A stretch of 64,000 bases of DNA from Flammula alnicola (taxonomy: Eukaryota > Basidiomycota > Agaricomycetes > Agaricales > Strophariaceae). Positions 46,779 through 56,483 of the stretch are shown here, piece after piece. A model generated the notes under the pieces. That model saw only the letters and a program-made list of their open reading frames with translations. It was not told the origin of the DNA and searched no databases. Position 1 is the stretch's first letter; each line of letters starts with the position of its first letter. The DNA lies in assembly GCA_015499995.1 (NCBI GenBank), contig JADNRV010000014.1:372001-436000 (forward strand), written 5' to 3'. A program made the translations under genes and the position numbers.

Positions 46779-48811
46779 CTAAGGAGACGGCGACGGTGTA
46801 CATAAATTCACATGGCCCAGAAAAACGGGCCCGAGACCAGCACCAGTGGATGACCCTTGGACAAATTCACTGTCTTGCAATTTATTGTTGATGATGATCA
46901 GGCTAGTTGCAGAAGCTGGCTCTTGGTCTTCATTGTCGACGAAGATAGGGTTTGCCGCTGAAGCTCCAGCCTCAGGAGGCTCTAATGAAGTGGCAGCGGC
47001 AAGAACCTATGAAATTTTAGTTTGTACAGTTGTAGACACAAGAACCATATAGCAGCTTACAGGAGGATAGTTCACTACCGGTGGAACAGCATTCCGTCCT
47101 CGAAATTGTCCGACAAGGTTGGGCAGTGCAGCCCTAAGAATAGAACCTGGAATCCAAAAAGAGATCTTGGCGCAGTCAGATTCAAGGGTGAGCCAGTGCG
47201 ATGTGGCATCCAGTCCGAGAGCCGTGTCATGGAGAAGACCGTGAGTTGAGATCTGGACAGTGTAGCCATGTACATCGGGATGAGTTGAGCGACTACCCGG
47301 ACCGAGTCTGGCTTGACAAATTCGAAGGACATGTACAGTTGTCAATAATCCTTCGGGAACTCGGGTGTCACTGGCATAAAGTGCTACGCGTCTATCAGGG
47401 TCAGGAAGCTGAATTAAAATGACATGAGCATACACAAATATAACATAATCTGTTTCATACCTGCAACAGGTGTCGAATAGCAATACCCCGCCACAACGTC
47501 TCCTTAAAGCGCGAGACGATATCTCCAGATGACCCCCAAGAAAAGAACTTCTCGCACAATGTTGCAATCTCACTGAGACGAGGCTGACGAAGTTGCCAAG
47601 ATGAAGTGTCGGGAATCTGATCCATTGTCCATGATGTAAGGGGCTGGGCATATTGCAAAAGCAAGTCGATTGAGGGAAAACTATCAGTTACATTCTTGAC
47701 GAGTGATGGATACCTTCGACCTAATATATTCTGAGGATCATGGGCTAGAAGAATCCGGAATTTGCGGCGCCAGTCACACAGAAATTCCTTCAGCCCTGCC
47801 CGAGATGTCGATGTCGATGCTGCTATAAATAAAGATTTTGCCAGTTCACTCTGAGCGAGTAAACGTGCAGTTTTCCATCTGCAACCCTCGAGTCCAACCT
47901 CGCATTTGAATGAGATAGAATAAAAGAGAAATGAGCTGATATGAGACTGACCTTGTCATAGTCACCACCGCAGAGAATGGCCATAAAAAAAAGGGCCTCG
48001 CGACTCAACGAAACCCTGGGATTGGTTTTGATAGACTCGGAATTAAAAACGGTGACTTGATCACCGGCTTCTTTGACATTGCGCCTATGATGGATAAAAT
48101 CATTAGAAAAGATCAATGAGGTTCAATCGAGATTGCACACATGCGTATTACACAATGAGCACCAAAAACTAAGTTATCGTTATCCTCCGAAATGATCGCA
48201 TCGATGAAGTTTCTCCTGTTCAGCTCAGCGAGGTCGGCTTCAGCTTCTCCAGCAGCCTATATAAAAAAGAGCAATGATTTATAAAAAATATAAATGGCAT
48301 GATGCAAAGCTTACCGTATACCAGAAAAACCCAAATGCCTCAATGAATTTCTTCAATGGTGATGAAAGCCAATGTGGCTTTCCGGTCTTGACGTTGACTC
48401 CCCTCTTCACTTTTGGCCGATCGGGACCATCGAAAACAAAGATAGGAATGATTGGCAGGGTCAAGAGACGGCAGAGACGATAGAAGAGAACCCGGACTGC
48501 TGGATTTTCGCCAGCTCGGGTGCCTCGCCCAGGCCTAAAGCTGATCGCCAATTGAGCTTCATTCATCCAGATACTGATTGGACAAGTCAGCAGGATAACG
48601 ATAGTAGATGGTCATGAATGCACCTTGAGTCGATTCCAACAAATAGACACTGTTCCAGATGGCGCTCTCGCTCAAAGCCCTCCATGACAGCAATCTGTGT
48701 TAATGTCCTCGTTTGAGATGCAGCAGACAGAGCCTGCAGAAGAGGTTTCTTCAGAATTTGAACACACATTCTGACCTTGAACATACCAGCCACAAGTCAC
48801 GAACACCCATT
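46779..48811 (-). CDS. XPG/FEN1-type structure-specific nuclease
   Basis: A gene of about eight exons with start at 48811 (MGVRDLWL) and stop at 46779. The XPG N-domain gives LTQIAVMEGFERE, CLFVGIDSR and IPIFVFDGPDRPKVKRG; the XPG-I domain gives AAGEAEADLAELNRRNFID, IISEDNDNLVFGA. The acidic residues that bind metal in FEN1/XPG/GEN1 nucleases (D in GIDSR, D in FDGP, E in GEAEAD, D in EDNDN) are present. A helix-hairpin-helix region and an AT-biased C-terminus ending CTPSPSP follow. Members of this group are expanded in Agaricomycetes and resemble GEN1-type Holliday-junction resolvases. The gene lies 170 bp upstream of the tyrosine recombinase gene, on the same strand. I saw no disabling change. 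Whether it belongs to the element or is a host gene is unknown. Confidence 0.78.
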
Positions 48812-50075
48812 TTGAAAGAAGAGAGATGTTGAAAGTTCGAAGCGAGGTTAAAAGTTTGAGATCTGAGTCAACACAGTGAGAGTTCTATTTAGAATATAGG
48901 AGATATGAGAAATGAGAAGAAAATCATAATGCTGCCTCTCTTGCTTGAAGAGAATAGCTAGAATCATGGAATGGTGGAAAGTAAATGCTATCCTGAAGTT
49001 AACGCAGTACAAGGAGGCAGACGGACGCTCAGAGTCCAAAACTGTGCGCGTTATCTGATCTGTGATGACAGAACTTCTTTGTCATGTGACTGATGCGCGT
49101 TGTGCAACGCGGTTTACATTCTGACCCACTTTGGGCACCCTGCAGTGGCTATCAATAAGACGTGCATTGGCAGGAATAAGAACTCATAAGAACTTATGTG
49201 CGATGAATTTACAGTAAATCGTTATAATTTACAGGATTTACGAAGACGAGCCAAACCAAGTCGAAGCGCATACTTGGAGCTGCACCCTGACTGCTCTGAT
49301 TTACCAAGGCTTCTTATTCGGTAGAAGGCTTATTCGGTAGAGGTTCATATTCGGTAGAGCCCAACATAAGCCCACTGCCCCCAATCCAAGCCCGATTTTG
49401 AATAAACAGAAATACAAGATCCAGATTCCAACCCTAAGTCATACAAGGCTACTACAAACTGTATATTGGGGTTGAACGTTGAACGTTTGAGCTTTGGAGT
49501 GAATATTCAGCCTCCTTAGCAACTCTGAGTGCGAGTCTATGTAAATAATCTAATCTACATTCCCTTCAGATAGGCTACAAACTCAAGTGCGCATGCCCTT
49601 GAAGTTGGCACCGTGGTCATACCAGAAGGTTGCATGCAACACCCTACGAGCCTGATCAGTGATCTCTCCCCATACTCTCCTTTCCGTCGCAAGAAAGGAG
49701 GGGTCTGCCACTGCAACGATGTATCCAATGTATCCAGTGCCCTCGACAATGCCAACCAGACACACAGCGTCGACTATTTCATTTCGCAATCACTGTCTTC
49801 TTTTTGCAAGTTGCAACGGTGATTGGCTGGGAGGTGAGGCGGAAACACCGCTGCACGGTGCTGCACGCAATGGACCGCCAGGGACCGGCCATACTTACCC
49901 ATTGGCAGTGTAAATATGTCGACATGGTCGTGGAAGCTAGGCCCTGTGCTCGGACAGTGGGAGCGAGTAAGCGAGATCATCGCAGATTGAAGGGGAATCC
50001 GGGCGATTGCGCAATTTACGTTGTAAATCGACCAGTCCCTTGTAACGGTAAATCTATCGAAATAACCCTACTTAT
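48812..50075. other. Intergenic stretch with a possible gene scrap
   Basis: Mostly featureless. TTATTCGGTAGA is given three times at 49313-49355. On the minus strand 49789-49583 a 68-codon frame (LVGIVEGTGYIGYIVAVAD) looks protein-like but has no recognised domain and no companion exons. The third GTTGAACGTTGAACGTT motif is at 49471. Confidence 0.35.
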
Positions 50076-50145
50076 AATACAAGTGCAGCCGCAGTAAAAT
50101 ATCAGCAAGAAGTTGGCCTGTCCGTGTAATTAGCTATTTTATTTA

Positions 50146-50174
50146 TTGCTCTTTTCAAATCTAATGACATTCCG
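50146..50174 (+). repeat. Left terminal inverted repeat of the Tc1-type transposon
   Basis: Core TTGCTCTTTTCAAATCTAAT, then GACATTCC. It matches the right end read on the other strand with three differences in the first 28 bases. Confidence 0.9.
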
Positions 50175-50298
50175 GAAATATTTTCCGAACTCCGCGTCAC
50201 CTTCTCAACGCTCATGTCACACATTGTCACAACATTTTCCTGTCTTCCACAACACGTCCATTTGTGATTCGTTTGACTTGCTGAAGCTATACCCTAAG

Positions 50299-51837
50299 AT
50301 GCCCGTATCTGATCATGAACAGGAGTCCCAGGACTCTCAATCCAGTGCTAATAACTCTCAATCCAGCATAGATAGTGAATCTGAAGAAGAGGAGATGGAA
50401 AAAGAGACATCTGGCAAGAAAAATAGTACGTTGTACAAGCCTCTTCCTTCAACTTTACCCCCAACTTATGTAGCTGCTTTTATCGGCATTAGAGAGCATT
50501 CATAATGATGGAAAAGGCATCCAACTTAGTGTCTCGTTTATCGGCCTGCTCCCACCTCCGAAAGCTGGTGAGAAACGACGCGCCAATGCAAAGCCGCCAG
50601 TCACGACCAAAGTCGTGTATATTCACGAGAATAGCTCCTTCATCCAAGGTCTCGTAAAGATTCTCTGGCAAAGTTTGCAGAGGAAAGACCTATGTCAAGG
50701 AGGCCTCGATCGCCATGGTAATCTGAGGGAGAAAACAGCCGCGATGTTCTCACTCGAGTACACCATCCCACGGACGCAACTAAAAGACATTGCTATGGTG
50801 TCTGAAGATGACTGGGAGACTTTCTTAGAAGAGGCTGGGAAGAAACCGTCAGCGCAGGTGAAACTCACGATAAAGGAAAAGCTGGTACGCATATATTTGT
50901 TGCGCAATGTGGAATCACTAATCGGTTTGATCCTCTGCATGACTTTAGACTCCCGAGGCGGAGGCCGCACTCAAGGAACGTGCTGAAGAGTCGGAGGATG
51001 AAGATGATGGAAATAGTAAGTCGAAGAAGAAGAAGAAGAAGGTGAGTATCTCTGTATCTGACGATGAACTTGTGTCATCGTTGACAATTTGTCAAGCATG
51101 TCCCAACGGAAGAAGAAATCAATCAAGATGCCATTATCAAACGTCTGACTGAAATCCACATGTGTGAAGATCGCAAATGCACATTTGCGGGGCCCTGTTG
51201 GGTAGATGCTGAAAATACGGCGCATATACACCTCACGCACCTTCATCTTCGGACGTGGGCTGCTGCTATTGTCAGACATCTAAAATCATTGACCGTTTTT
51301 AGGCTTCTGACATAGCTTGTCTAGGAATCTGACCGAGAAGGTGTAGACGAACAGCATCCCCCCAATATGAAGCTTTTCGATTCTACGGCGACAAATGCTA
51401 ATGCAGATATCGCAATGATGGCCAAGCGTCGAGCCACTACTGTCGCTGGCGGCGCTACCGCTGGATCTAACATCTATGTCAGTTTCGACGGACTTGCTGA
51501 ACTCCTTCGTGGATCAGCTGTGCAACCTCTGGCTCCTCTGGCGGCAGCTCCTCCAATTGCAGCTCCTCTGGCTCCTCCAGTGGCAGCGGAGCCAAAGAAG
51601 CCCACAATTGATATAACTAAATGGCCGAAGATGGACCTTGCGACATTTTGCCATCAGTTCGAGGTTCCAGATATGCTTCAAGATAAGCTCGCGAAACTCG
51701 GCGTCCAAGGCCCTCATGTTCTCCGCTGGATGAAAGACGAAGACCTTCGTGGAGAAGGTGGTCTGTTACTTGGTGAGCTCGGAACTCTACGTGATGCAGA
51801 ACAACGCTGGATGAACTACTGTACTTGGGATTCTTGA
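50299..51837 (+). CDS. Passenger protein of the Tc1-type transposon, SAM-like C-terminus
   Basis: About five exons; the start MPVSDHEQESQD (50299) and stop at 51837 are clear, and joints such as KEKL-TPEAEA, KKKK-HVPTEEE and AAAI-ESDREG keep phase. Order of parts: an acidic Ser-rich N-terminus, a conserved-looking domain with SVSFIGLLPPPKAGEKRR and KVVYIHENSSFIQGL, a poly-Lys patch, a Cys-containing motif (MCEDRKCTFAGPCW) and HIHLTHLHLRTWA, an Ala/Pro-rich linker (PLAPPVAAEPKKPT), and a final helical segment (FCHQFEVPDMLQDKLAKLGV, then LRWMKDEDL) that resembles a SAM domain. The family is not known to me. Its position inside the TIRs, convergent with the transposase, says it travels with the element; it may aid target choice, DNA binding or host defence evasion, which is inference. 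No disabling change seen. Confidence 0.72.
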
Positions 51838-51942
51838 TACCATATAGACTTGACTGTCCTCGATTATTACTCATGTCGTCTGCCTCCTACTAGCTCTATG
51901 AATTTGTTTGCTTTCTACTATTATTATTGTAAGGAGCACACA

Positions 51943-53449
51943 TCAACCAACATAATAACCTGAGCGTTGAAAATATCCCCAAGTCATCTGCGGAGTGATA
52001 CATGAACAAGCGTCGTAGAGCTCTGAATAAAGAGCATTTTCCTGGTAGAAGTAGAGACCTTGGCGACGAAGATGAGCTTTGATCGCAGAGAATGCTGGTT
52101 CTATCGGGTTATAATCAGGGGAATATGGTGGAAGATATTCAATACGACAACCTGTAAGTAGATGTCAATATGGAAACAAAAGCTCGGAGATAGATAATTT
52201 ACCATAGCGTTCAACTAATTCAGTTATGTCGTCATGATGGTGAATCCGTGCATTGTCCATCACAAGTACACTTCGTGGTCCTGGATACGGTGACGTTAGA
52301 GGCAGCTGTATATGTCAATCATCAACACGAAAAAATCAGGATTAGAATTATCTGAGTCTAATGAGAGTGGGACAGACCAGATCGTCACGAAGATACTTGA
52401 GGAAGAGTTCACGAGTAAACGATCCTTCAACAACATGTGCCGCTATTATTAGGGAACTGCACGGGTATCGCTGCGGGTTACGCGGGTTTTCCGATATCTA
52501 GCACGTAGTATTTGTCAATACAAATTTTTTGCAATTTTTTTTATGCAAAACGGTTGAAAACTGACCAAGTTATGCATTTTTTAAGTTTGGTACTCATAGG
52601 TCCGAAATTGATGTCACACGGGCCACGGGTAAGCGTCACGGGTGTCACAAGTACCCGTGACGCTTACCCGTGGCCCGTGTGACATCAATTTCGGACCTAT
52701 GAGTACCAAACTTAAAAAATGCATAACTTGGTCAGTTTTCAACCGTTTTGCATAAAAAAAATTGCAAAAAATTCGTATTGACAAATACTACATGCTAGAC
52801 ATCGAAAAACCCGCGTAACCCGCAGCGATACCCGTGCAGTTCCCTAGCTATTATACCTTCATCCAAGGCCATTGTTGCAAGCATAGAGAACCGGCGCTTG
52901 CGAACAAAAGGCTGACTAGCCTCGACACGAGCACCAACCTCTGATCTGCCCCACAGACGAGCATAAGTACGGTTGTCTTTTGATACCTCATCGAGCGGTA
53001 AAAGATAATTTGCTGGATACTGAGAGATCCTCCAGACGAAGTCTGCACGCTTGATAGGATCTCTTTCCGCTGCCATTTTCTGAACCCTTTTCGTGCTAAG
53101 ACCAACTCGCTGAAGTTCGCGATGAATTGTTGCCATTGAGAGAGACAGGAGCCGATATTCTTGCAACCGGCGTTGATATTCATCTAGAAATAATGTCGGC
53201 TTGTGATGTGCCAGCCGAATAAGGTACTGGATGTCTTGATGCAGTGCTTTGCGAGGCCGTCCTGTACCGATTGCTTGTGCTTTTGCGACAGTTCCAACTT
53301 GAGTCTTGATGATATCTTCGCTGAACTCGATAGAAGGTCTTGCGAGAGAATCGAACTATTTGAAGGATTTCTCGCACAGAATCACGACCACGAGCTTTGA
53401 GTCTAAGGGCAGCCATTTTCAAATCATCGCTGATACGACGGTTAACCAT
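51943..53449 (-). pseudogene. Tc1/mariner-type DDE transposase, frameshifted and MITE-disrupted
   Basis: Starts MVNRRISDDLKMAALRLKAR with a helix-turn-helix region (VRFSRKTFYRVQRRYHQ). Near 53310 the frame shifts by one base (RYHQDSS, then the true continuation TVAKAQAIGTGRPRKAL in another frame). It goes on through TIHRELQRVGLS, LPLDEVSKDNRTYARLWGR (first catalytic D) and RRFSMLATMALDEGIIA, where the MITE 52450-52846 cuts the exon; beyond it come HVVEGSFTRELFLKYLRDDL, VLVMDNARIHHHDD (second D) and CRIEYLPPYSPDYNPIE (third acidic residue), then WGYFQRSGYYVG and the stop at 51943. Two introns lie at about 52315-52378 and 52153-52204. This is the fungal DDE_3 family. Two disabling events mean that this copy can move only with help from another source of transposase. 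Confidence 0.88.
52450..52846. mobile_element. hAT-type palindromic MITE, copy 2 (397 bp)
   Basis: Same family as 45260-45655, about nine differences over the length. Target duplication GCTATTAT at 52442-52449 and 52847-52854. Removing the element and one duplicate restores the transposase frame (DEGIIA-AHVVEG). Together with copy 1 it shows that the family has been mobile recently. Confidence 0.93.
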
Positions 53450-53563
53450 GGTAGTGGTTGAAGTCAGAGGAAATAGTACTACAAATGTAAGGACTCAGTG
53501 CGAGCCGTGAGCGTGACACAAGCATGATGTCAAGGTGACGACACTAATTTTTATTTTTATTTT

Positions 53564-53592
53564 TGGAGTGTCATTAGTTTTCAAAAGAGCAA
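53564..53592 (-). repeat. Right terminal inverted repeat of the Tc1-type transposon
   Basis: Read on the minus strand it begins TTGCTCTTTTGAAAACTAAT, then GACACTCC, matching the left end; TA follows at 53593. Confidence 0.9.
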
Positions 53593-53835
53593 TAAAATGT
53601 CTTCCAGAAATCCTAGAGTTTATGGGTTGCTAAGAATAGGGACTTCCACTGGCAGGCAGGGAAGCACGGGAGTATGAGAGCATGCTTTCTGTCTATTGTG
53701 TTGCTCAAATTTCCAAACATTCTTGATAATTCTTGTACATACCACGCTCTATTGAATCTATCCACCATTCCACAAATTCTACATATCATACAGGAATAAT
53801 GCATGGTGTATGGATGGAATATGCAGCGGGTTTTG

Positions 53836-53973
53836 CACAAAAGGTGCGTGTAAGCTGCCCTAGACCTCAGACAAGTCTACTCACTTCGAATCAACCATTC
53901 ACTGTAAGCATCTATCTCTTGCTTCTTATGCAAAAGGTTACTAATTTTTAAAAATCATCCAGCGACCCACAAA
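53836..53973 (+). promoter_or_regulatory. Promoter and 5' UTR of 103-aa gene copy 2, TATA lost
   Basis: The position matching TATAAAA in copy 1 reads CACAAAA (53836-53842). The 5' UTR intron is kept (53904-53962, GTAAGC, TACTAAT at 53939-53945, CAG), again 11 bp before the ATG. Confidence 0.65.
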
Positions 53974-54285
53974 ATGCCTGAAGCTGAAGGTTTCATCCAG
54001 TCCACTGCTGGTGGACGCTTCGCCGCCACCTTCATGATCGACGAGCTCATGTACAACTTCTCCGGAAGTTTCGCATCGAGTGTCCCCGCTTTCACCTGCA
54101 ACACCGCGACCATCACCTACAGTGGCTTGAAGCAACTCAATTCGACCCGGTCCTTTGAAGGTCGCGTTGGGCCCTCCAAGGTCACGCTCAACCTCGCCAA
54201 CGGTCCTGTTATCAACGGTGTCCTGGACATGCCACTCTCTCCTGGAAGCACGGTTTCGGGAAGCGGTGTCTGGACCCAGAACTAA
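53974..54285 (+). CDS. Unknown 103-aa protein, copy 2
   Basis: Start MPEAEGFIQSTAGG; identical to copy 1 at 6889-7200 except Gln for Lys at position 9. Third-base changes are spread through the gene, stop is TAA instead of TAG. Properties as for copy 1: probably all-beta, no signal peptide or membrane segment. The upstream region beyond about 400 bp has been pushed away by the 3.4-kb transposon, and the TATA box differs, so expression may differ from copy 1. Confidence 0.8.
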   Translation: MPEAEGFIQSTAGGRFAATFMIDELMYNFSGSFASSVPAFTCNTATITYSGLKQLNSTRSFEGRVGPSKVTLNLANGPVINGVLDMPLSPGSTVSGSGVWTQN

Positions 54286-55229
54286 ATAGGCGCGTTCTTC
54301 CTCGCACTATTCTTACAGAAATACTGACCGAATATGATTTGCATTAGATGTTGCCGATGCTCCACCTCTTGACGGATGTGCAAGGAAAGGGAAATCGTAC
54401 TTCTATTGCACGTTGTATTTCACTACCTGTCTGTTATCGAATAAATGAGTGAACAAAGAGATGATGCAGAGCTGACCCGGAATGCAGACTAGCGTTCATA
54501 TCTGGTTGATAATTTTTAAAAAGCAGTTATTCGGTGCCATTTTCTAAGACGTTTCGATTGGAAGTAAATGCTACGGATGTTAATACTTCGTCGGGGGACA
54601 AAATAGTTTGTGGTGAGATGTGCCATCAGGATACCTCCCATGTTGAACGCTTGATGTTGTTGGAAGCACTTTTGAGATTATTAGGAGTATTCGTATCCCA
54701 AATAATGGGTAACTCACGTAGCTCACTGTATGACATCTGTGAAATTTGACTCAGGTGAACAAGAAGTGCCCGAGAAATGTAAGCCTAAAGCGAAGAAAAT
54801 TACCTTTTAGAAGCCCTCAAAGCAGTGGTCTTTTCACACTGCGAAAGGCCACACTTATCCCAATTCTTCAATTCACGCCGGAATGAAGAAAGATCTTTGA
54901 GGCATAGTTCATTTCTTTCCAAAGCTAACAATCCCCCGTTGCAGATGCTGGCCAGTTCAATTCCCCGACGAATCCAACTTTAAGGACGATTTTTAATATG
55001 CTTCGCATCTGAGATGACAAAACACGTTCCTGGTCGGTCTCCTCGGCAAATAAGATGAGGATCGTGACGAGTAGTTGTAGGGAAACAAATGCAGCGAGTT
55101 CGTAAAAGTCGGATGGTCGTCCCAGCAAGCTTCCAACGATTGGTTGTGATGGGTTCCCTGGATCGGATGTGTCTAGCGAAATACGGAGAGCGGTGTACGG
55201 CGACGTCTTTCTAAAAGAACCGGCTATAG
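54286..55229. other. Intergenic stretch with an orphan coding-like frame
   Basis: 54286-54500 holds the 3' end of the 103-aa gene. On the minus strand from about 55215 to 54925 a frame stays open for 94 codons (SPYTALRISLDTSDPGN, FVSLQLLVTILILFAEE) with one hydrophobic segment, but no start codon at its upstream end and no partner exon. It may be the remnant of a gene whose other parts are gone. Confidence 0.3.
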
Positions 55230-56483
55230 CTAAATATCAACGTCATCGTTGTCCCAAGGTCTATCAAGCCGTCGTGAATGCTTAAACTTGAATGGTTTTT
55301 CCGTCGCCTTGGAGTGTGAAAGTTCTGCTCTGCGCTTCATCAAGTACTGTTCCAGAACATAACCAACCGCGCCTTCCTCGTCCTGCGACCTGCGAGCCTT
55401 CCGAAACTCTTCGTCTGTTTCGTCTTCCCCCTGGACGCGAGCCATGCCAAAATCAATCATGATGAGCTTGAACTGCTTCGTTTCGTTTCGCGGCTCGAGT
55501 TCTTGCGGATTTGGTAAAAGCTCCCAGGAACTATCTGGCGAAGGGACTTTGTCGCTCGAGGAGGTCTCAAGTGGAACGACGAGGATATTGTCCAACCTCA
55601 CGTCGCGATTCAGGACCCCCAAATCGCCCACTTCCTGGACAAGTTTCACTGCCGCCTTTCCTACGTTGTGCCATAGATCTTGATTTCGTATTCGCTCGGG
55701 AATGTCGCGCAAAGAGAACGACGAATGCTTGTATTCCATCAACAACCCCTTCGCCTGGACAATCGTTCTGCCTTTGCGATCCCTTCCTCGGACGTGGACG
55801 GTACCGTAGAGGAGTGGTACCACGTCGCCCTGCACCCCAGCCAGCGCCCGATATACTTCGACCTCCTGCTCGTAAAGCTTGTCGCACCGTTTTTCAAGAT
55901 ATGCTTCTCGATGGCCAGGCGACCACTTGTCATTGGATATTTTCTTCTTTTCCCCTCGTTCCTCCTCGCTTCCATCCCGCATTCCGTGGCGTAGCTTCTC
56001 TTTTTCTTCACCAGAATCATCTTCATCGTACCAAGAATCACCTTCGAATCCGATCGCGATATTAACCTCCGGCTTTCGATCCTCTGGCAAGGCTTGAAAT
56101 GCCAGGAAGTCAGATTCTATGTCGGGTGTCCACTCCAATGCCTTGTACTCTTCCCGCAGACCAGTCGCGAAGCGCCTATCGCAGAGTTTGAGGATCATAT
56201 GCGAGGAGGACGGCAATGGCCGCTTCTTTGGTTTTCGACGAGAGGAAGAAGTCCCACGAGCATAGGACGATAAGCTGACCAGAAGAACACTGGAAAATGT
56301 CCTCGAGAGCGTTCGGATGACCTTCAAAGACACCGTGGTTGGTTTCCGTGGTTGTTGAGGGCCACTATCGACATTCCGGGCTCCGCTCGGTGTTGCTTCG
56401 GGGTAGAAATCGACTTGAAGAATGGATCCAGTTCGGTATGTGTAATACCGTAACTGATTAGTGTCTTCCGTGCTTTTGGCCAT
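55230..56483 (-). CDS. Protein-kinase-like protein
   Basis: A single exon of 417 codons from the ATG at 56483 (MAKSTEDTNQLRYYTY); an in-frame ATG at 56561 would add 26 mainly hydrophobic residues. The fold is that of a kinase: a Lys in SSHMILKLCDRR, a helix with EVEVYRALAG (C-helix-like Glu), hinge GLLMEYKHSS, catalytic loop GVLNRDVRLDNILV with Asp and Asn, and IDFGMARVQG as the metal-binding DFG. His of the usual HRD is Asn. An acidic insertion (about residues 155-200: YDEDDSGEEKEKLRHG) lies between the lobes. Basidiomycetes have many such diverged kinase-like genes; function unknown. Neighbours give no clue. Confidence 0.75.
   Translation of the reverse strand: MAKSTEDTNQLRYYTYRTGSILQVDFYPEATPSGARNVDSGPQQPRKPTTVSLKVIRTLSRTFSSVLLVSLSSYARGTSSSRRKPKKRPLPSSSHMILKLCDRRFATGLREEYKALEWTPDIESDFLAFQALPEDRKPEVNIAIGFEGDSWYDEDDSGEEKEKLRHGMRDGSEEERGEKKKISNDKWSPGHREAYLEKRCDKLYEQEVEVYRALAGVQGDVVPLLYGTVHVRGRDRKGRTIVQAKGLLMEYKHSSFSLRDIPERIRNQDLWHNVGKAAVKLVQEVGDLGVLNRDVRLDNILVVPLETSSSDKVPSPDSSWELLPNPQELEPRNETKQFKLIMIDFGMARVQGEDETDEEFRKARRSQDEEGAVGYVLEQYLMKRRAELSHSKATEKPFKFKHSRRLDRPWDNDDVDI

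Larger units (their letters stand above)
50146..53592. mobile_element. Tc1/mariner-type transposon with two convergent genes (3,447 bp)
   Basis: Imperfect terminal inverted repeats start TTGCTCTTTT(C/G)AAA and continue (T/A)CTAATGACA(T/C)TCC; weaker similarity reaches about 80 bp (CGTCACCTT, then TGTCAC). TA flanks both ends (50144-50145, 53593-53594). The flanks 50076-50145 and 53593 onward are contiguous in the inverted block at 6889-7650, which lacks the element, so insertion site and both ends are confirmed by comparison inside this window. Inside are the passenger gene (plus) and the DDE transposase (minus), whose stops are 105 bp apart and whose starts are each about 150 bp from an end. 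A hAT-type MITE sits inside the transposase gene. Confidence 0.9.
53593..54285. repeat. Duplicated block, copy 2 (main part)
   Basis: Inverted copy of 6889 to about 7580, joined across the transposon to 50076-50145. It carries the promoter and the second 103-codon gene. Confidence 0.85.

Noticed and set aside
41830..53592. A giant Starship-type element led by the tyrosine recombinase
   Set aside because: The recombinase is not at a boundary that can be defined, no long direct-repeat borders are seen, and the neighbouring Tc1-type element has its own TIRs and insertion history.
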